This document shows positions 1 to 7,927 of a stretch of DNA of 64,000 nt, one piece after another. The stretch is from Rubrivirga sp046845755 (GTDB lineage Bacteria; Bacteroidota; Rhodothermia; Rhodothermales; Rubricoccaceae): assembly GCF_046845755.1 (NCBI RefSeq), contig NZ_CP177357.1:186001-250000 (forward strand), read 5' to 3'. Within the stretch, counting starts at the first letter, position 1; every line of letters begins with the position of its first letter. A model generated the notes under the pieces. The model was not told where the DNA came from. It ran no database searches and worked only from the letters and a program-made list of their open reading frames with translations. The position numbers and the translations under genes are program-made.

Positions 1-23
1 GGGGAGAGCGTCGGCCCCCAACC

Positions 24-1154
24 TCAGCCCGGGTCCGCGCGCGGTCGTCCCGGGACGGGAACTGACACGTCTGGGGCGGCGCCGTCGCCGCTGGCGCCGT
101 CGGCGACGGCCCGGCGGTAAGCCGTCGGCGTGAGGCCGGTGTGGCGGCGGAAGGCGCGGTGGAAGGCCGACTTCGAGTTGAACCCGGCCCGGAAAAGGAC
201 CTCGAGCACGGTCGCCTCAGGCTCGTCGGCCAGCAGGCGCCGTGCCTGGGCCACGCGCCGCGCGCCGACGGCCTGGTGGAACCCGCCGCCGATCTGGCCG
301 AGCACGCGCGACACGTCGCGCGTCGGCTCGCGCAAGCGGTCCGCCAGCGTCTCGACCGTCAACTCGGGGTCGGTCCAGACGCGCTCGCCGTCGAGCAGCT
401 GGCGGAGTCGGTCGGCGAGCGCGGCGTCGGCGGCGGCCCGCTCGGGGTCCGGGTCCGGGGCGATCTCGGGGGGCTCGACCGGGGGGACGAGCGGCGTCGG
501 CGCTGCCAGCAGGGCCGCGGGCAGGCGGCGCAGGCCCCACGCCGCCGCGCCGATCCCGAACGCCAGCAGCAAGAGCACCGAGGCGGCCTCGAACGCGCCC
601 GCCTGCGGCGAGCCCGCCAGCCCCAGCACCCAGCCGGTCTGGCTGGCCGCCCAGTGCGCCACGAAGACGGCCAGCACGACGGCCCCGGCGCGCCGGGCGC
701 GCGTCGGCAGCCCGCGGCCGGCCCCGACCGCCACGGCGACCGACGCGATCGCGACGACGTTGAGCGCGTCGATCGTCAGCACCTCCACGAGGCCGCCCGG
801 CCACCCCCCCATGACGATCGCGGCGACGCCCAGCGACACGAGGGCCGTGACGAACGGCCCGAGCGCGAGCACGTCGCCCGCCCTCAACGGCCCGCCCGAG
901 CGTGCACGGACGGCCGCCAGCGCCACGAGCGGCGGGACGGCGGCGAACAGCGACACAGCCACGACGGTCGCGGCCGTCGACCCGACCCACGCCACGGCAC
1001 CCGCCAACACGCCCCGCGCCACGAGGGCGGCGTTCACCGCCAAGACGGCGGCCAGGGCTCGGGAGGCGCCGGCCCGCCCGGTGGTCGCCAGCGCCACGGC
1101 GCCGGCCGCCAGCCCGACGGCGGTGACGAGGTACAGGGCGTCGAGGGCGGTCAT
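24..1154 (-). CDS. AraC-family transcriptional regulator with N-terminal membrane domain
   Basis: The N-terminal two thirds is a run of hydrophobic Ala/Val/Leu segments, about six or seven predicted membrane helices. The last 110 or so residues form an AraC-type double helix-turn-helix domain: the first helix-turn-helix lies around LTVETLADRL, the second around VLEVLFRAGFNSKSAFHRAF, followed by the family's GLTPTAYRR ending. Membrane-anchored AraC regulators of this layout are common in Bacteroidota-related bacteria and probably sense an envelope or small-molecule signal, unknown here. ATG at 1154 is chosen; an in-frame GTG two codons upstream (1160) is possible. It is transcribed alone, downstream of and in the same direction as the BlaR1-like gene, across a 127-base gap in which I see no other gene. 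Confidence 0.85.
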   Translation of the reverse strand: MTALDALYLVTAVGLAAGAVALATTGRAGASRALAAVLAVNAALVARGVLAGAVAWVGSTAATVVAVSLFAAVPPLVALAAVRARSGGPLRAGDVLALGPFVTALVSLGVAAIVMGGWPGGLVEVLTIDALNVVAIASVAVAVGAGRGLPTRARRAGAVVLAVFVAHWAASQTGWVLGLAGSPQAGAFEAASVLLLLAFGIGAAAWGLRRLPAALLAAPTPLVPPVEPPEIAPDPDPERAAADAALADRLRQLLDGERVWTDPELTVETLADRLREPTRDVSRVLGQIGGGFHQAVGARRVAQARRLLADEPEATVLEVLFRAGFNSKSAFHRAFRRHTGLTPTAYRRAVADGASGDGAAPDVSVPVPGRPRADPG

Positions 1155-1281
1155 GGGCACGTCCGTGGGGGACGGCCAGGATCGCCGACGCGGCGGCCGG
1201 CGTCAAGTCGGCGCGCGATGCCCAACGGGAGCGGGAGGGGCGGGACCCGCCGGTCGCCGCGCCCTCCGTCCCGCGCGGCGC

Positions 1282-3648
1282 TTACCCCTCGCCGGTGTAG
1301 ATCAGCTGGAAGGTGCCCGACCAGGTGCCACCGGGCCCGGGGCGGGCGTTCTCGGTGAGCTCGAGCGTGCCGACCAGGAAGGCGGCCATATGCACGAGCG
1401 TCCCTGAGCCTCGGGTCACCTCGTGGCTGGTCACGCGGCCTCGGTCGTCGACGGTGTACCGCATGGCAGCCGTGCCGGGCTCCGTGTCCCGATCGGCGAG
1501 CAGCGTCGGCATCCCCGCCAGCGTGTTTTCGAAGGCCCGCCGCGAGTCGGGCGAGAGCTGCGCGACGTCCACGCCGGTGACGCGGACGGTCAAGCCGTCG
1601 ATGCGGCTGCCGTCGAGCCGGTAGCCCGCGCGGTCGCGCGCCGGGCGCTCGGTCGCGGGCCGGTCGCGGCGGCTGCCGTCGAGCCGGTACTCCCCGCGGT
1701 CGACGCCGTCGCCGGCGGGCAGGCGGAACGTGACGGGCACGGCGAACCGGACCTTGACGGCCTCGCCGCGCTGGCGGCCCGGCGTAAACGCGAGGCCGCG
1801 GACGGCGTCGAGCGCCGCCGCCGACAGCGCCTCGTCCGGCGACCGCATGACTTGCGTCTCCTCGACGCCGCCGGTCTCGTTGACCAGGAACTGGACGATG
1901 ACGGTTCCCTGGATGCCCGCGTCCTTGGCGGCCTGCGGGTAGACGAGGCGCGCCTGCAGCGCCTCCAGCCCGCCGACGATCCGGGGCATCTCCTCGACGA
2001 CCACGAACACGTCGGGGCGGGCCGCGTCGGTGCGGGACCGGGGCTCAGGGGGGGCGCCCTCGCCCTCGGGGAGCCGGAACGTGACCGGCACCGCGAACCG
2101 GACGGCGACCGCCTGGCCCCGCTGGCGGCCGGGCTCGAAGCGGAGCTCGCGGACGGCCTCGAGCGCGGCGCGGCCCAGCATCTCGTGGGGCGACCGGATG
2201 GCCTGCGCGTCGCGCACCGTTCCCTCCGGGGTCACGATGAACTGGACGACCACCTGGCCCTGGATGCCGGCGCGCTTCGCGAGGTCGGGGTACGTGACGC
2301 GGGCCTGGAGCCCCTCGAGCCCGCCGATGAGCACGGGCTGGACCTCGGCGACCTCGAACACCTCGGGTGCGGCCGCGCCGGCCCGGCCCGTCGAGAGCGT
2401 CACGTTCGCCTCCGTCTGGTCGGCGGCGAGCCGGACCTCGACGGGGGCGTACCCGGCGAACGTGACGCGGAGCGTCTGGGCGCCCGCCGGCACGTCGACC
2501 TGGTACCGCCCGTCTTCGTCGGTGGCCGCCCCGACGGCCGTCCCGACGACGGCGACATTCGCGCCGACGAGCGGCAGGCCGGTGTCGGCCGCGGTAACCT
2601 GGCCCGTGACCAGGCGGGCGGGCGCGTCGGACGGGGCGGCCGTCGCGGCGGGCGGCGCCGTGGCCGCCGAGGCGACGGCGATGGCGACCGCGAGGGCGAG
2701 GCCGGCCACGCGGCCGGTCCAGCCAAGACGGCGGGTGCGGGAGGGGGACAAGGGGGCGGACATGGCGTCGATGCGGGATTTGAGGGCGGAGGAGCCGCCG
2801 ACCGCGCCGAGCGCGAGCGGGGGGGCGGGCAGGGCGGCGTACGAGAACAGGAGGTCGGCGTAGGCGCGGCGGCGGCCGGGACAGGCCGCGAGGACAGCCG
2901 CGTCGGCGGCCCGCTCGCGGTCGAGGTCGAGCCCCCGCGCCAGCACGCTCACCATCGGGTGCGCGGCGAAGGCGGCGGCGAGGGCCCGCTGCGCGGCGTG
3001 CCACGCGTAGTCGGCGTTGCGGACGTGGGCCACCTCGTGGACGGCGGCGACCTCGCGGGCGTCGGCGTCGAGGTCGGCGGGGAGCGCCACGAGGGGGCGC
3101 CGCCAGCCGAGCGTGAACGGGGCGGCCCCGGCGGGCGCCTGCGCCGCGGCGACCGGGCGCTCGACCCCGAGCCGCTGGCGCGCGGTCTCGACGGCCGCCC
3201 GGGCGTCGGCGTCGGCGGCCGGCAGGGCGCGGCGCGTGGCGCGGGCGCGGGCGACGGCGGTGCCGAACTGCGCCAGCCGGATGCACGCCAGCAGCGCGGC
3301 GAGCGCGGCGGCCACCCCCGCCAGCACGTCGAGCGCGTCGGGACCGGCGGCGGCGATGTCGGGCGCGGGGGCCCCGACCGTCACGCCGGGCAGCCACGCC
3401 ACCTCGGGCGCGAACGCCGCCACGGCGACGGCGGCCCGGGGGGCGAGGGCCGACAGGGCGAGCGGCGCGAGGACGGCGACGGGCAGCGCCGCCAGCACGG
3501 ACCCGCGCACGGGCAGGGCGAGCGCCGCGCTCGCCCGCGTCAGGCGCAACGTGGCCTCGGCGACGAGGGCGACCACGGTCCACGCCAGCACGGGCAGCGC
3601 CAGGGCGTCGACGGCCGCGCGGCCGATCTCGGCGAGGGCCTCAAGCAT
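1282..3648 (-). CDS. BlaR1-like M56 metallopeptidase with carboxypeptidase-regulatory and two TonB C-terminal domains
   Basis: Hydrophobic segments flank an M56 zinc-peptidase domain with HEVAH at about residues 204-208. A further membrane helix lies at about 310-331. It is followed by a CarboxypepD-reg-like beta domain (about 345-418) and two successive TonB C-terminal domains (about 445-527 and 561-643), each with a YP..AK.AGIQG core and ending VRFAVPVTFRL. BlaR1 homologues sense an envelope signal, self-cleave and lead to destruction of the partner BlaI repressor. Here the penicillin-binding sensor is replaced by TonB-type domains, as in many Bacteroidota. ATG at 3648 overlaps the BlaI stop codon by 8 bases (ATGCTTGA), implying translational coupling; a GTG at 3669 is the alternative. 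The inducing signal is unknown. Confidence 0.9.
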   Translation of the reverse strand: MLEALAEIGRAAVDALALPVLAWTVVALVAEATLRLTRASAALALPVRGSVLAALPVAVLAPLALSALAPRAAVAVAAFAPEVAWLPGVTVGAPAPDIAAAGPDALDVLAGVAAALAALLACIRLAQFGTAVARARATRRALPAADADARAAVETARQRLGVERPVAAAQAPAGAAPFTLGWRRPLVALPADLDADAREVAAVHEVAHVRNADYAWHAAQRALAAAFAAHPMVSVLARGLDLDRERAADAAVLAACPGRRRAYADLLFSYAALPAPPLALGAVGGSSALKSRIDAMSAPLSPSRTRRLGWTGRVAGLALAVAIAVASAATAPPAATAAPSDAPARLVTGQVTAADTGLPLVGANVAVVGTAVGAATDEDGRYQVDVPAGAQTLRVTFAGYAPVEVRLAADQTEANVTLSTGRAGAAAPEVFEVAEVQPVLIGGLEGLQARVTYPDLAKRAGIQGQVVVQFIVTPEGTVRDAQAIRSPHEMLGRAALEAVRELRFEPGRQRGQAVAVRFAVPVTFRLPEGEGAPPEPRSRTDAARPDVFVVVEEMPRIVGGLEALQARLVYPQAAKDAGIQGTVIVQFLVNETGGVEETQVMRSPDEALSAAALDAVRGLAFTPGRQRGEAVKVRFAVPVTFRLPAGDGVDRGEYRLDGSRRDRPATERPARDRAGYRLDGSRIDGLTVRVTGVDVAQLSPDSRRAFENTLAGMPTLLADRDTEPGTAAMRYTVDDRGRVTSHEVTRGSGTLVHMAAFLVGTLELTENARPGPGGTWSGTFQLIYTGEG

Positions 3649-4039
3649 CGGAGTCGGGGCGGTCGGCACCCAAGCCGTCGATCAGGGCGCGGATGTCGGC
3701 GCGCTCGGCGTCGCTCAGCGTCTCACGCTGCACGAGCGCCTGCACCAAGCTCGTCGTCGACCCGCCAAAGACCTTGTCGAGGATCCCCGACAAGACGGTC
3801 GCGCGGACCTCCTCGGCCGGCTGCGCCGGCGAGTAGACGTAGGCCGTCCCCTCGGTGACGTAGGTGAGGTAGCCCTTGCTGGCGAGGTTCTTCATGACGG
3901 TCATCACCGTCGTGTAGGCGAGCCGGCGGCGCTCCGTGATCCGGTCGTGGACGTCGCGGGCGGTCGCGGAGCCCAAGGCCCAGACCTCGCGGAGGACCTC
4001 CATCTCGGTGCCGCCAAGAGGGGTGAGAGGGTTGCGCAT
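3641..4039 (-). CDS. BlaI/MecI/CopY-family transcriptional repressor
   Basis: This 132-residue protein has the family's usual length and an N-terminal winged helix. The opening LTPLGGTEMEVLREVW and the later TTVMTVMKNLASKGYL are the typical BlaI recognition-helix region; the C-terminal part is the dimerisation/cleavage region. It should repress its own operon until the M56 peptidase encoded immediately downstream triggers its cleavage. The two genes overlap by 8 bases. A perfect TACTA-N6-TAGTA inverted repeat lies 20 bases upstream of the start codon and is the likely operator. The peptidase partner carries TonB domains rather than a beta-lactam sensor, so the regulated process need not be beta-lactam resistance; no beta-lactamase is present in the window. 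Confidence 0.92.
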   Translation of the reverse strand: MRNPLTPLGGTEMEVLREVWALGSATARDVHDRITERRRLAYTTVMTVMKNLASKGYLTYVTEGTAYVYSPAQPAEEVRATVLSGILDKVFGGSTTSLVQALVQRETLSDAERADIRALIDGLGADRPDSDA

Positions 4040-4058
4040 GGTCGTCGGTGTGAGTTCG

Positions 4059-4074
4059 TACTAATTGTATAGTA
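4059..4074. promoter_or_regulatory. Candidate BlaI operator (perfect inverted repeat)
   Basis: TACTA-ATTGTA-TAGTA is a perfect 5-bp inverted repeat around a 6-bp AT-rich centre, a conspicuous AT island in very GC-rich DNA. It lies 20 bp upstream of the BlaI-like start codon. BlaI/MecI repressors bind similar TAC...GTA-type dyads. It sits in the 177-bp region shared with the divergent sigma-factor gene and could affect both promoters. Confidence 0.6.
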
Positions 4075-4189
4075 GATCTGGCGCCGGCGCAAGCCCCCGG
4101 CTCATTTTGCGGGACATCGGCCCCCACGGCCCGGAACGGGCGGCGCGCGGCGCGCGCGCGGCAGGGCGACGGCGGCTCCGGCGCGGCGC

Positions 4190-4197
4190 TAGCTTCG
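4190..4197 (+). promoter_or_regulatory. Possible -7 promoter element (TAGCTTCG)
   Basis: TAGCTTCG resembles the Bacteroidota/Rhodothermota -7 consensus TAnnTTTG with one mismatch. It lies 19 bp before the sigma-factor start codon. No clear -33 element is visible. The same octamer or a close variant precedes several other genes in this window. Confidence 0.3.
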
Positions 4198-4216
4198 GCG
4201 TCCGCCCCCACCGCCC

Positions 4217-4810
4217 GTGCCCGCCGACCGCACCAACGACGAGTGGCTGGCGGCGCTGGCCTCCGACGGCCCCGCGCTGTCGGCCGCGCTCCGCGACCTC
4301 CGCCCCGTGCTGCTCCGGGCGCTCCACGTCACGCTCGCCCCGCGCGTCGACCGCGGCGCCGAAGCGCTGGCGCAGGACATCGTGCAGGACGCGCTCCTGC
4401 AGGTCCGCGAGCGCGCCGGCCAGTTCCGCGGCGACGCCCGGTTCACGACGTGGGCCCAGAAGGTGGCCGTCCACCTCGCGCTCAGCGAGCTCCGCCGCAA
4501 GCGCTGGGAGGACGTGCCGCTCGACGCGCTCGTGGCCGCGCCGCCGAGCACGCCCGAGCCCGGCGCCGACGTGGCGCTGGCGAACGCCGAGGCGGTTGAC
4601 CTGGTGCGCCACCTCGTCGCGACCGAGCTCACCGACCGCCAGCGGACCGCGCTCGAGGCCATCCTCGCGGGGATGCCGATGGACGAGGTGGCCCGGCGGC
4701 TCGACACGAATCGCAACGCGCTCTACAAGCTGCTCCACGACGGCCGCTTGCGGCTGCGTCACGCCTTCGAGGCGCGCGGCCTCACGCCCGACGACCTGCT
4801 CGACGGGTAA
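4217..4810 (+). CDS. ECF-type RNA polymerase sigma-70 factor
   Basis: The protein has 197 residues, typical of extracytoplasmic-function sigma factors. Sigma region 2 spans roughly residues 30-95 (EALAQDIVQDALLQVRERAG, then FTTWAQKVAVHLALSELRRK, the usual DNA-melting/-10-binding helix). Sigma region 4 spans roughly 145-190 (LTDRQRTALEAILAGMPMDE, then LDTNRNALYKLLHDGRLRLR). Translation starts at a GTG. The next gene, 31 bp downstream on the same strand, encodes a small Cys/His protein that could be its anti-sigma factor. The target regulon cannot be read from the sequence. Confidence 0.9.
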   Translation: MPADRTNDEWLAALASDGPALSAALRDLRPVLLRALHVTLAPRVDRGAEALAQDIVQDALLQVRERAGQFRGDARFTTWAQKVAVHLALSELRRKRWEDVPLDALVAAPPSTPEPGADVALANAEAVDLVRHLVATELTDRQRTALEAILAGMPMDEVARRLDTNRNALYKLLHDGRLRLRHAFEARGLTPDDLLDG

Positions 4811-4841
4811 GCCCCCCGGGCCCGCCCACGTCTGACGCCCC

Positions 4842-5114
4842 ATGACCCTCACGCCCGAACGTCTCCGCATGCTCGTCCGCAGCGCCCTCGCGGCGCGCGA
4901 GGACGACATGCCGTGCGGCGAGTGCGACGCCCACGTCGACCGGTTCGCCGAGCTGACGCTGGCCGGGCTCGACCCGGCGGCGGCCCTGCCCCTCGTCGAG
5001 GCGCACCTCAAGGCGTGCCCGGCGTGCCACGAGGAGTTCGAGGCGCTCGTCGCCGTGCTCCGCGCCGAGGAGCGGCGCCAGCGGCCGTGGTGGCGCCGTC
5101 TGTTCGGCGCGTAG
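4842..5114 (+). CDS. Small zinc-finger protein, putative anti-sigma factor
   Basis: This 90-residue protein contains CGEC near residue 25 and HLKACPACHEEFEAL near residue 58, giving an HxxxCxxC arrangement like the zinc-finger anti-sigma (zf-HC2/ZAS) fold. The C-terminus is basic and Trp-rich (RRQRPWWRRLFGA) and has no membrane helix, so it would act in the cytoplasm or peripherally at the membrane. It follows the ECF sigma gene on the same strand, supporting a sigma/anti-sigma pair. The anti-sigma role is inferred from motif and position only. Confidence 0.65.
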   Translation: MTLTPERLRMLVRSALAAREDDMPCGECDAHVDRFAELTLAGLDPAAALPLVEAHLKACPACHEEFEALVAVLRAEERRQRPWWRRLFGA

Positions 5115-5189
5115 GAGAAAGCCCCAGCGGAGGTCCCCGCGGAACAGCTGGTTTGCACCCTGAGTTGGCCCGTAACCGCCACTTTGTCT

Positions 5190-5573
5190 ATGGCCCCCGA
5201 CGCTGCGCTCACCGATCTCGCGCTCCTCACCATCGTGATGGCTCACGGGACCGACGCCGACCTCGACCCGCGCGAGACGCAGGCCCTGGTCCGCCAGCTC
5301 GACCTCCTCTCCGGCGGCGACAACGGCGAGGCGAGTGGGGCCGACCTCAGCGGGCTGGTCGAGACGGCCGTCGAGGCCTACGGCGCGCTCAGCGTGCGCG
5401 GCCTCGACGAGTTGGTGGGCCGGCTGGGGGAGACGCTCTCGACGGCCGACCTCGCCCGCGCCCACGCGGCGCTCGCCGCCGTCGCCGACGCGGACGGGCA
5501 CGTCCACACCATGGAGGCCGCGTTCCTGCGCCACGTCGCTCAGGCGTGGGGGCTGGGCAAGGCGCAAGATTGA
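5190..5573 (+). CDS. TerB-like domain protein
   Basis: This is an all-helical, acidic 127-residue protein. The patterns LTIVMAHGTDADLDPRETQA and ALAAVADADGHVHTMEAAFL are the two acidic-loop helical repeats seen in TerB/TerB-like (tellurite-resistance-associated) proteins. The function of stand-alone TerB proteins is poorly defined; metal binding and envelope-stress roles have been proposed. ATG at 5190 is chosen over a TTG two codons earlier. It follows the sigma/zinc-finger pair on the same strand after a 75-bp gap and may be transcribed separately. Two hairpins (5625-5642 and 5766-5783) follow it. Confidence 0.7.
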   Translation: MAPDAALTDLALLTIVMAHGTDADLDPRETQALVRQLDLLSGGDNGEASGADLSGLVETAVEAYGALSVRGLDELVGRLGETLSTADLARAHAALAAVADADGHVHTMEAAFLRHVAQAWGLGKAQD

Positions 5574-5624
5574 GGAGCGAGAGGGCGGGGTGCTCGGAGT
5601 TCCTGCCTACCGCCTGTCCGGTCA

Positions 5625-5642
5625 CCCTCCCGTCCGGGAGGG
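5625..5642. terminator. Hairpin downstream of the TerB-like gene
   Basis: CCCTCCCG-TC-CGGGAGGG is a perfect 8-bp inverted repeat about 50 bp after the TerB-like stop codon. There is no T-tract, so it may be a GC-type terminator or part of an intergenic repeat. The surrounding gap (5574-5840) carries no convincing gene. Confidence 0.4.
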
Positions 5643-5765
5643 GAGGACGTTCCCAAGGGCCCCGTCGTTCTGCTCGCGCGAGCCAGTTGGCAAGCGTGCG
5701 TCTTCCGACGACGTCCCCTCTGCCCGTGGGAGGCAGGGTGAGGGGAGGCCCGCTGGCGCGAGCCC

Positions 5766-5783
5766 GCCCGTTGGCGAACGGGC
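5766..5783. repeat. Hairpin within dispersed intergenic repeat DNA
   Basis: GCCCGTT-GGCG-AACGGGC is a perfect 7-bp stem. The fragment CCCGTTGGCG recurs near 23648 in another intergenic region, where it is followed by a sequence also found near 16763. This suggests pieces of a dispersed intergenic repeat family. Confidence 0.4.
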
Positions 5784-5840
5784 TGGCGCACGGCTCGGAC
5801 TGACGCCACCTTGTGCCGCTGCCCACCACCCCCCGACCCC

Positions 5841-7553
5841 GTGACCTCCCGCCGCCGATTCCTCGCCTCCGCCGGTGCGCTCGCCGCCGCGTCCGCCCTC
5901 CCGTCCGCCGCCGCGCTCCCGGGCCCGCTCGACGCCCACCGCCTCGGCCCGGGCGCCCCGCCTGCCGGGCTGCCCGACCTCACCGTCAACGACCTCGCGC
6001 ACGCCGAGCGCGTCCAGGGGCTCGACTTTTCCGACGCCGACCGGGCGCTGATGCTCGACGACGTGCAGGAGCGGCTGGCGGCGTTCGCCGAGATCCGCGC
6101 CGCCGAGCCGCCGAACAGCGTCCCGCCCGCGCTCGTCCTCGACCTCGGCATGAGCGGGCGCGCGCGCCCCGCGCCCGGGCCGGGCGCCCACGTGCCGATG
6201 CCGCGCGTCTCGCGCCCGGCGACCGACCGCGACCTCGCGTTCGCCTCCATCCCCGAGCTCGGCGCGCTCTTGCGCAGCGGCGACGTCACGGCCGTCGAGC
6301 TGGCCGAGCTGTCGCTGGCGCGGCTGGCGCGGTTCGACCCGACACTGCAGGCCGTCGTGACGCTGACGACGGAGCGGGCGCTGGAGACGGCGCGCGCGCG
6401 CGACGCCGAGCTGGCGGCGGGCGTCGACCGCGGCCCGCTCCACGGCATCCCGTATGGCGCCAAGGACCTGCTGGCGGCGCGCGGGTACCCCACGACGTGG
6501 GGCGCCGAGCCGTACCGCGAGCAGACGATCGACGGCGACGCGGTCGTGGTGCAGCGGCTGGAGGAGGCCGGCGCCGTGCTCGTCGCCAAGCTGACGCTCG
6601 GCGCGCTCGCGTGGGGCGACGTGTGGTTCGGCGGGACCACGAAAAACCCCTGGAACCCGGACCAGGGCGCGAGCGGCTCGTCGGCCGGGCCGGGCTCGGC
6701 CGTCGCCGCGGGGCTGGTGCCGTTCGCCATCGGCTCGGAAACGCTGGGCTCGATCGTCTCGCCCTCGACGCGCAACGGCGTCACCGGCTTGCGGCCGACC
6801 ACGCACCGCGTGCCGACCGACGGCGCGATGGCGCTGTCGTGGAGCATGGACAAGCTCGGCCCGATGACGCGCTCGGCCGTCGACGCGGCCCTCGTGTTCG
6901 ACGCCATCCGCGGGCCCGTCGTCGGCGAGGACGCCGCGTTCCCGTTCCGCCCCGACAGCCCGCTCTCCGACTTGCGCGTCGGCACGATCGTGCCGACCTC
7001 GGGCGACGACCCGGGCGACCTCGCCGACCGCGAGACGATGTCCGTGCTGAGCCGCCTCGGCGTCGAGCCGGTCCCGGTCGCGCTCCCCGACGACCTGCCG
7101 ATCAGCGCGCTCCGGATCATCCTGGAGGCCGAGGCCGGCGCCGCCTTCGACGGGCTCACGCGCTCGCGCGGGACCGACCGGCTCGTCCGCCAAGAGCGCA
7201 ACGCGTGGCCGAACGTGTTCCGCCACGCCCGCCACATCCCGGCCGTCGAGTACATCAACGCGAACCGGATCCGGACCCAGCTCATGCGCGCGATGACCGA
7301 GCTGATGGACTCGCTCGACGTGCTGGTGACGCCCAGCTTTGGGAACGCGGGTCTGCTGATCACGAACCTCACCGGCCACCCGGCCGTCGCGATCCCGAAT
7401 GCGCTCTTCCCGGTCGACGGGTTCCCGGACCGCCGCCAGCCCCACTCGATCACGTTCGTGGCGCCGCTGTGGGGCGAGCACCACGCGCTCCGGCTGGCGC
7501 ACGCCGTCCAGGCGGCGACGGACACCCACCGCCAGCGGCCCCCGGTGAGCTGA
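5841..7553 (+). CDS. Tat-exported amidase (amidase signature family)
   Basis: The N-terminus TSRRRFLASAGALAAASAL is a twin-arginine signal, so the folded enzyme is probably exported to the periplasm. The amidase-signature Ser-cisSer-Lys triad is visible: Lys208 in IPYGAKDLLA, the cis-Ser at about 280 in GASGSSAGPGSA, and nucleophile Ser304 in GSETLGSIVSPS. The 570-residue length is long for the family because about 130 residues precede the catalytic domain. GTG at 5841 is chosen because it begins the Tat signal; an upstream in-frame GTG at 5811 would add ten non-signal residues. The substrate amide is unknown. A perfect hairpin 29 bp after the stop probably ends the transcript. Confidence 0.9.
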   Translation: MTSRRRFLASAGALAAASALPSAAALPGPLDAHRLGPGAPPAGLPDLTVNDLAHAERVQGLDFSDADRALMLDDVQERLAAFAEIRAAEPPNSVPPALVLDLGMSGRARPAPGPGAHVPMPRVSRPATDRDLAFASIPELGALLRSGDVTAVELAELSLARLARFDPTLQAVVTLTTERALETARARDAELAAGVDRGPLHGIPYGAKDLLAARGYPTTWGAEPYREQTIDGDAVVVQRLEEAGAVLVAKLTLGALAWGDVWFGGTTKNPWNPDQGASGSSAGPGSAVAAGLVPFAIGSETLGSIVSPSTRNGVTGLRPTTHRVPTDGAMALSWSMDKLGPMTRSAVDAALVFDAIRGPVVGEDAAFPFRPDSPLSDLRVGTIVPTSGDDPGDLADRETMSVLSRLGVEPVPVALPDDLPISALRIILEAEAGAAFDGLTRSRGTDRLVRQERNAWPNVFRHARHIPAVEYINANRIRTQLMRAMTELMDSLDVLVTPSFGNAGLLITNLTGHPAVAIPNALFPVDGFPDRRQPHSITFVAPLWGEHHALRLAHAVQAATDTHRQRPPVS

Positions 7554-7581
7554 GCCCGGCTTCGGAGTCGCTGATCGATGG

Positions 7582-7599
7582 CTGAGGGCTGGCCCTCAG
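7582..7599 (+). terminator. Terminator-like hairpin after the amidase
   Basis: CTGAGGG-CTGG-CCCTCAG is a perfect 7-bp stem with a 4-base loop, 29 bp downstream of the amidase stop codon. There is no U-tract. Confidence 0.5.
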
Positions 7600-7716
7600 A
7601 AACGCCCGCCCGGGGCGTGGGGGGCGATCTGGCGCAAAGGGACCTTGGGGACCTCCGCGAGGGGGGGAGAAATGGGGCATACGCGCCGTTCCTTGCGGGC
7701 ACGTTCCCCCCTGGCC

Positions 7717-7803
7717 ATGCGCCCCTTCATCGTCGCCGGCGCGCTCATCGCGCTCGGCCTGATCCTCTCCTCTGGCGACGCCCTCGCCGTCTTGATCGGC
7801 TAG
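7717..7803 (+). CDS. Possible small membrane protein, 28 residues
   Basis: An ATG-to-TAG frame encodes MRPFIVAGALIALGLILSSG followed by DALAVLIG: almost entirely hydrophobic and long enough for one membrane helix. It is the only plausible coding stretch in the 374-bp gap between the amidase and the DUF4382 lipoprotein (7554-7927). No strong Shine-Dalgarno sequence is obvious. I do not recognise it, and it may be a chance frame. Confidence 0.3.
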   Translation: MRPFIVAGALIALGLILSSGDALAVLIG

Positions 7804-7819
7804 GCCCTCGCCCCTCCCT

Positions 7820-7878
7820 GTGCGGCGCCTCTGGAGCCCCCTCGTTCCCGAACGGGCGGGTGTCCGGGGGCGCCGCAC
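7820..7878. repeat. Nested inverted repeat upstream of the DUF4382 lipoprotein gene
   Basis: GTGCGGCGCC (7820-7829) pairs perfectly with GGCGCCGCAC (7869-7878). The enclosed segment contains a smaller CGTTC-CC-GAACG dyad. It lies 17 bp after the small ORF and 49 bp before the lipoprotein start, so it could be a terminator or a structured leader. Confidence 0.45.
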
Positions 7879-7927
7879 CGGTTGTCCGATCTCCGCGTTG
7901 GTCCTCTCCCACCACACCCGTATTGCT

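Noticed and set aside
1423..3858. 811-codon plus-strand frame opposite the BlaR1-like gene
   Set aside because: Antisense shadow; repeated RRRG/AGG text without motifs.
3641..4039. Beta-lactam resistance operon
   Set aside because: BlaI/BlaR1-like genes are present but there is no beta-lactamase or penicillin-sensor domain in the window.
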